A DNA stretch of 64,000 bases from Baylisascaris procyonis (taxonomy: Eukaryota; Nematoda; Chromadorea; Rhabditida; Ascarididae), in NCBI GenBank assembly GCA_037389465.1, contig JAZARR010000250.1:4511001-4575000 (forward strand). The letters are read 5' to 3'. Shown one piece after another: positions 56,985-64,000 of this stretch. The stretch's first letter is position 1, and each line of letters opens with the position of its first letter. Both the position numbers and the translations under genes were made by a program. Below the pieces are notes generated by a model that had not been told where the DNA came from, did no database searches, and was given only the letters and a program-made list of their open reading frames with translations.

Positions 56985-59010
56985 CTGAAACAATAGCACC
57001 TTTATGAGTGATTCGATACCTTTTTTTGGCACTGAACGAATCAAATGAACGAAAGCGCTTTGCATCCGTCTCTAAATTCGTCATTCACACAATGCACTCG
57101 AATTTATTTTTGCCCTAATCACCAAACAAGCACCTTTCTTTCTAATAAAATCGATGACGAAAAATAGAAAAGATGACGAGACATATAGCTACGATGACTA
57201 GATGGCATGTATATTCGAGAATGAAGTGGACAACTGACCAATGTCCAATTTGTCCACATTGAAACCGAGGTATCCACAACGGCCAAAACAAATACAAATT
57301 ATAGGCAGAGTAGACGACATACGAGTATGGTTTATGCCCAATGCCCATATGTGAAGAACATAATGACGACATCCACATTGCACTAAGCGATGTGCACGTC
57401 TCAATTAGTACCGTAGAAGAGAGCACTGCACTCGTTTTGTACGGATTAAAAAGTAGCGAGTAAAACCATCAAAGAAGCCGTTTGAAGTGGTGAAACTCTG
57501 TACTGAATCGAAATTTTCAAATCACTTCACAAATTATTTAATGCAAAAACGACCCTCATGTTTTATAGTATACGAAGATATTATGACAGCCGTTTGGTCT
57601 TCATGCTAAAATAAATGCTCAGCACTAAAATAAACATAGGAAATAGGCTTACTGCTTGACTCTGAGAGCATCAACATGAACAAAGAATGGAAATTGAAGT
57701 TACTCAGCTCCCAATTCAATATCTGCCACAACATAACGGCTTCATTTCTTAGCGCATTTTAAGCAAAATAAAAAGCAATCACATGAATTGCATTTGGGCA
57801 ATGCCAATATGCACAGCTAATAAAGGTAAATAAACAAAAATATCAACCTGTACATAATATCACAACGATAGTATATCGATAATCGAGTAACGAAGAACAA
57901 AAAACAACCCTCTGATAAAACATTGCTCGCTCCTCATCAACAACTCATCGATCAAAAGGCGACACTCAAATCGCTCACCGTTCAACACCGCCCCAATAAA
58001 ATCAAAAGGAACGGTGATTATGAATAGCATATGATTATGAATAGCACCGGTGATATGGGTTTCAGTCCACAAGAATAATTCGCAAATCAACTCCATAAAA
58101 TAGTTTAGGTAAAGAGAAAATAAATATATTTTTGAGCACATCAGCGAAACCTCAACCGAACAGAAGCATTAATCACCGAAAATTTTGGCAGAACATTTTC
58201 CCAGTTTACCCATAGCTTCAGGGACGAAGAGGGATGGGCGAATCGCCCCTTAACACCTCCCAAGGCTATGTTCTTGATTATGAAAAATGCGGAAAAAAAC
58301 AGAGCCGTTTTTACCATTGAACAAATAGGAGACGGCTTAAACATCAAAAAGTAACTTATCTGCTGAAAAAAAAAATTTCGGATAATATGACCCGAACCGC
58401 TTTGGTCCATTCCTAACAACCTCATATTATGACAGCTAAGTTATAACAAAAGCTATCACAAGCTCTTCTCAGATACACATAACGCAATGCAACATAGCCT
58501 TAACGCGCAAGAATATAACCCAGTCTTGACTTAGTTTTCTTTTGCAGTTTTTCGCTAAGCCAATATCAATGAGCGAAAAAATGCTACCGTTATGTTTTTT
58601 TTTTGACCATCTCTTCAGTGGATGAGGACAATATAGCCCCCCTTGTCTCAAAAGCATCCCGCACCCAATCATATGAAAAGACCGAATTTGATGCTGATTA
58701 CGATTGTTTTTTATAAATTCCAACAAACGTAACTCTGCATCGTAACCATCAATCTATGGCCAATCGCTCAATCTTTTTCAACTGCCCTCCTCCCGCCCTC
58801 TCACACCCTCCAATGGCTCATCAGTAGACTCGTCTGAACTTACTTTAACGCCCCATCTATATATTTCTTGAGGAATCTTATTTTTGAATGGCACATGAAC
58901 TTTACTGATAAGTAACTGTAAAACGATATATTACACAATGAGGCAAGAAACCGATATAATGGAAAATGAAACAGTTGGCGATTGGATGCAAATGAATCGT
59001 CGGAAATCAC

Positions 59011-61962
59011 CTCTGCTCCTCGTCTGCATCCTTCTCGAGCTCATATTCGGCTCGCAGCCATGAGACACCGGTCGCGAGGTATTCACTCAATAAAAACAGA
59101 TTCGACTCATAGCTTAATTGCCCACATACATCATCCAACCGTTCCACCATTTCTGCAATATGTCATTTACATTACACAATTACAAATGAAAGCTGAAATC
59201 ACATAAAAAATTAAATCACGCTGTGGATCTCACTATTGAAACTATCGATCAAATTCCTTACAGTTTTATAGATGGATAGTTGCTAAAGTTTGATAAATGA
59301 ATCAAATATAAATTTAAAATAAAAGTTCATCTCTTGCTAACGACGTCAAAGTTTTCAAAACACCGAAGAAAATTTTTGAGAGGTCTCTAATTGAATCAAA
59401 AAATGTGACCCGAAAAATGTGACAAAAAAGTGGCATGAACAATTGTGCATTTTAAAGGAAAAACTTCATTAAATAATGAAACAAGAAACCCGCATTTTTA
59501 ATTGCTCCAACTTTTCCCATCCAACTTAAAATGATATATACACACAAGCCCATATATTATATAGTTTGACCATATCGCGTTACAAACTCAACAATAACAC
59601 TACCACTGGTCTATAGGGCATTCAGTCTTTCGAAGTACACCCTCCAATTTGACTACTGAGGCGGCTATATGAATGAATGCGAACATATCAAGTGACATTC
59701 GACGGAGGAAGGAAAGAAAAAACATCACGTGACACATATCAATCAATCAGAGTGCAGTCACGTATAATTGTGATTTAGTGCATCGCTTAAACAAAGTTGG
59801 TAATATCGCTCAATCAGCACGACTGCATTCCGATTGACGGATACCAAAAAGCATTTCTTCGTTTCTTGTTTTTTATAGTCACTTGATTGTTCACATCGAC
59901 TTGCCCACTTCTTGGGGATTATCCACCGCATTGCTACCATCGAAAACAATTGACGACTACATCTGCAAATTATGCAATGCAAAAACAAACTGAAAAGCCA
60001 TTATTGACAATAAGCCGATTCAACAGCAAAAAAACCCACTATCTCCCAAAAGTGAGTTTATCTCTCTATAAGAGCTAATTAATTTTTAAAGAATGAAAAC
60101 CAACCTCGATCCAGATCGGTCATCAAAGCATTCGAATCCCTCCATATTCGGTCAGCCCACATCAGATGGTGCAAAATTATTAACTGTTCCTTTTGCATTT
60201 GATATAAAGACAGCGGAATCGTTATCTAAAATTAAGTCACTCAAAATTTGGCGATCGTAATCTAATACAGCCAAAATTTATAAAAATACGCTTAGCCCAT
60301 GTGGACGAAATTTCGTATTGAATCCAGGAGCTAATAAAGCGGAGTTTTAAAAAGTCGACACCAAAAAACTACTGATCTGTGTGTTCGCTGCTGTGAACGA
60401 CTAAGGGTTTGCCATACCGTACCCTCCTATGAAGTGTATTTTTTTGTGTTCTTTCGGTGAGTTCTTTTCAGTCGCTTCGGTGCTCATGAAAACCCATTCG
60501 CACTACTATCGATTCAAATATCAGCAAATGCATCGCATTCACTCTACTAAACCTCTGCTCCCTCTACTTGTTTCGCCTGACCACGCCGTATTATTGACAG
60601 TCGTTTCGGAAATCACTCCCATTTCAACCCCTACCTTATTTCAACATCTCATCTGCATTTTGACATCGCTTAACTTACGCAACTTCAACATTCTGTGAAT
60701 AATCTTTCAATCGAATTCCATTCTACTTACTGCATTATAACCAGCAGGCGTAAGCATCAGAAAAATATGAACTGTGGTCGACATCATTACGCTGCCGGGG
60801 TTCATTCCTGCCCGTCATAAATCGCGGCAATGGGTTAATTGTACGAACAGGGAGCCCTCTCATTATTGGCAACGATATTGACAGCCGCGCATTTACAATG
60901 ACTGTCAGCAAGGGTATGCGCAGCGTGCAATTGTTTCAAACCACTTGTAAGAGCACAATATCAAATCATAAAAAAGAGTCAAGGCGAAACATTTGCTTTC
61001 GGGAATCCGATGGATGCCTATCATCGTGGACACATCAGCGATTGGTCTAATTCCTATTAAAACTATACATTACTTTACTGCTAAAATTATATTGTGCACC
61101 ATTTATATGCTTGCAGTGTAGGGCTAGCAGATGCCCCCACTTATAGTGCAACAGTCAACACAACATAGTGACTCTCATACACACAGGCTATATCAAATCA
61201 TTTTAGCTTGCACATGTTTTCCTTATTACCTCCAAAAACACCCACCGCCAATCCATCTGCGCATGAAGCATCCATCTAGATTATTATGAATACAGATGAG
61301 TCCCCAATGCTAATCATCTCTTCAAACTTTACTCGCCAAAATTTTCCGCTCATAGAGAAATTAGCAAACACTGCCATAGGCAGGATCTCTCGAAAACATC
61401 AGACGCTGGGTATACTTAATACTCTTAGGTTCCCTCATCAAAAAAGTCTATATTCGATTAAGAAACTTGAGAAAAATCCTTCTCACCAACGATAATCAAA
61501 TGCGACTCTCTAGTTTAGCCAATGTTTCAAAGGAAAAACGTTCTCAGTTCTCTTGGCCAGGTTCTGCTAAAGAGCATTTCAGAAGGTAGATCCTCAAAAT
61601 GGCAATAAAAAATTAAGATGCAGATGACGATGCAAACATATTTAATTATTCTCCTATTTTTCAAATGGGAACAAAAAATTGGAAAAGACTATTTAAATAA
61701 AAATTCTCTGAAGGATAGCACAGAAGTTCCACTAAAAGAGAGAGAGGAAGCAGAAGAGTTCACAATAAAACGAAAATAAGTGAAAGGAAACCTCTTTGGC
61801 CTTCTCGACATTGGCACTATGAGTGGACGAAGCAGGTGAGGGTGTAGCAGCTGAGCGTGCACTCTGTGACCCTGCCCCGACCTCACCCCGCCTTGCCACT
61901 GCTTCCTTCTCCGCATTTTGACGCTCATACTTCGTTAATGCACCAAAATTTTTGAGCGCTTC
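59011..61962 (-). CDS. Three linked exons of an unidentified helical/coiled-coil protein, partial
   Basis: Minus-strand exons 61962-61792 (171 nt; acceptor TATTTCAG, donor GAG|GTTTCC), 60189-60105 (85 nt; donor GAG|GTTGGT) and 59152-59011 (142 nt; acceptor TTGCAG, donor CAGAG|GTGATT) join in phase to about 132 residues. The first reads EALKNFGALTKYERQNAEKE and then a Ser/Ala/Thr-rich linker. The next two form charged helices (HHLMWADRIWRDSNALMTDL; MVERLDDVCGQLSYESNLFL; WLRAEYELEKDADEEQ). Further upstream exons probably lie at about 62671-62546 and at the right edge (to 63923), but their frames are ambiguous. A 13-base microexon candidate between TATATAG and GTAAGT near 58853 would continue the frame. 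I do not recognise the family. Confidence 0.5.
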
Positions 61963-64000
61963 CTGAAATACCTTCATAAAATTATAAATTTCTTTCAACT
62001 TTACAAAAAAAAGTGTTCCCAACATCGGCGTCGACAAGGCAAAAAGGTTCGTTATGAGAAATTAATGCCGAAATTTGCCAATGGTTCTCAACTTTTTTTG
62101 CGGTTTCTGCACCAATCGATTCCCAATCGCTGCGGTTAAAATAATATAAATACACTACTTCATTTTCAACAACTGAAAGAGGGCATCCGTGTACAATAAA
62201 CGAGAAAGTGATTACAACAGTTGCAATAAATATGCACTGCGTGCGTGAACGCAGATGCTCCATGCTTACCTTCTATACTCGTTTCTCCCTCTGCTATTAC
62301 CCCCTCTACGCTTTATCCCTTTCCCCCTCCCTGTTGTTCACATCCCACCTCATCCCTCATCATCAAACACAGCACATTCTGAAAACTAAACATCACCTGC
62401 ACCATCACACATAATCAATTACTCCATGTAATCTACGATTGTTCGACACAATTTAGCACAATAAAAGATATTAAACACGTATGATGGATAATAAAAACAT
62501 TTCGGCATGCAAACTTCCTAAGCACAGAAATCGACCTACACGACTCCTCCAGGTGTAGAGATGGAAGTTGAGGACAGACTGTGCTCGAGCTGAGAGTAAC
62601 TTTACACGGCTGACAAAGTGTGCCACCAATGGAATATGATTCGAACGTGAATCTGTGAAGCGATTCGTTGTATTTCTGCAATAAGATTATTTCTTAACAA
62701 TACGCAGTGCTAAATGACCCATAACCGACCGACAACTAAAGAAGGTGCGACTTCAAAACGATGAATGTACACTGATGTGATAGGAACAATCTTGCTGCTT
62801 GCCCATGTACAAACACAGCACTACGCTGAGGCGCTTATCATTTGCACCTTTCTATAATTCGTGAAAACGCTATCATGCCCTATAGCTAAGACTTTTGATA
62901 ATGAAGTGCTCGCTTCGATAATATCAGTGACAGGAAATTAACCCGAAATCGCCGCGCTCATTCGCCGGCCATTCAGTGAACAAGATTGGGATATGAGTTG
63001 GGCGCTTTCGCCATTCTAACAGAATAAATAAACAACCACAACAACTATTTTCCTGACTGAATCAGAGTTTATATGCATTAAGTAGTAATCAGAGCGGTTG
63101 AGCCTATCCTTCTGGAAGTGAATGATCTGGCTGAACTTAGAGGAATACAGCTGGGAATTTATGCGACCAAGATTAGTGAATGAATTATTTTATCGCTTCG
63201 CTCGTTAGAGCATTGAAAAAACATTTGACGCATATGGCGATCCCATCCCAATGAAAGAATAAAATCAGTTTGCGAGTGAGATCGGACAGCTTCGTTCAAG
63301 TCAGTGCACAGCGAAATGTGAGTAACAGAAAATCAATGTTCTATTTGCTGTTAGACAGCTAAACTGGTGCATTACGGCATCCACACCGGTACCTTTCAGA
63401 TGATTACTTCTGCTTTGAAATACGCCCATTACTTGAGGACAGATTTAATCTACTTCAATAAACACCGCTAAAGTTTTTAAAAGAATTGAATTAAAAGTTT
63501 AATGCATCAATCCCTCTTCCCTCAACGATTAAAAACTGATGAATGGACCTGCTAATTGATTTTGATGCAATAAGAGTTCCCCGGTTTGCTGATTTCCGAA
63601 AGAAATTCCACCTTCAACAACATTGGATGCACTAGAGGAAACAACTCGCGTACACATGAAAAGAAAAGCATTAACAGCAAAACGAACAATCGCTTGATTC
63701 TTGCTGCTATTTCTTTTCCTATCCCCCTTAAGGTCTTGTGTGCTGCAACCTTAGGTTTAAGGGTCAAGCAATCTCACCACCGTTTGCGTGCTACAAGGCC
63801 AAAGTGTGCTTTCTGAAGGGCAACCGAGGAAGATAAAATGAGGGTGGAGGAGGGAATGGAGATCAAGATGAACAATCACATGCAATGAAGCAAGCTACTC
63901 TACCAACACAGAAATTCGTACTTTAGAAGCTCAGCAGTGTCGCGCAACATTCCGTAAGGATGTCTGCCTTGAGTTCGTGCATCTCGATTCGGTATCTGTA
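61963..64000. other. Probable upstream part of the 59-62 kb gene, unresolved
   Basis: On the minus strand a TTGCAG acceptor at 62672 opens a stop-free block with a possible donor TGTAG|GTCGAT near 62545. At the right edge a stop-free block ends at a GTACGA donor near 63922 with two plausible frames. Neither joins cleanly to the exon at 61962, so I do not fix them. The rest is AT-rich without recognisable features. Confidence 0.25.

Noticed and set aside
57142..57426. 94-codon minus-strand frame with a hydrophobic end
   Set aside because: Two frames are equally plausible and no acceptor or donor fits; may be intronic.

Overview
This is eukaryotic, AT-rich, intron-rich DNA with low gene density. 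It has spliced genes with GT-AG introns, a BEL/Pao retrotransposon, an R2/R4-type LINE remnant, tRNA-derived SINE-like repeats and microsatellites. The two-HMG-box protein at 47-50 kb closely resembles nematode HMG-1.2, and the BEL and LINE proteins also look like nematode elements. A nematode is the best guess; the sequence alone does not fix the clade.

Layout. 1-15.6 kb is a transposon-rich block: a decayed LINE fragment (1-2531, minus strand), a palindromic unit made of two inverted BEL-type LTR pieces with its own 5-bp target-site duplication (2537-4253), a TA-rich microsatellite (6.4-6.64 kb), and a full-length, very young BEL/Pao element (7819-15574) with LTRs that differ at only two visible positions and a CAAGC duplication. 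The BEL gag-pol frame is broken once, inside integrase.

15.6-31 kb carries host genes and candidate exons: a COMM-domain-like gene (17079-19781, minus; 3' end unresolved), a METTL21/Methyltransf_16 lysine methyltransferase in three exons (21087-22923, plus), a two-exon gene for a 111-residue single-pass membrane protein (26044-27189, minus), and isolated exon candidates near 28.7 kb. 31.3-41.9 kb is one complete ANKRD13-family gene on the minus strand. I could join 14 exons with all phases agreeing into 610 residues with an ankyrin repeat and four ubiquitin-interacting motifs.

47.2-49.9 kb is the HMG-box gene (five exons, 208 residues, plus). 53.0-54.7 kb is a second, older inverted-LTR element with a gag-like fragment. 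55.49-55.93 kb is an inverted repeat whose arms carry a hammerhead-like motif. 59.0-62.0 kb holds three phase-consistent exons of an unidentified coiled-coil-like protein on the minus strand, probably running past the right edge.

The host genes have no obvious common pathway. ANKRD13 acts in ubiquitin-dependent endosomal sorting, COMMD proteins in the CCC/retriever recycling complex, METTL21 in protein lysine methylation and HMG-1.2 in chromatin architecture. The most unusual signal is that two different LTR families have each left head-to-head (inverted) LTR units here, one with a clean target-site duplication, which suggests integration of aberrant palindromic cDNA. No rRNA, true tRNA, CRISPR array or bacterial-type operon was seen.
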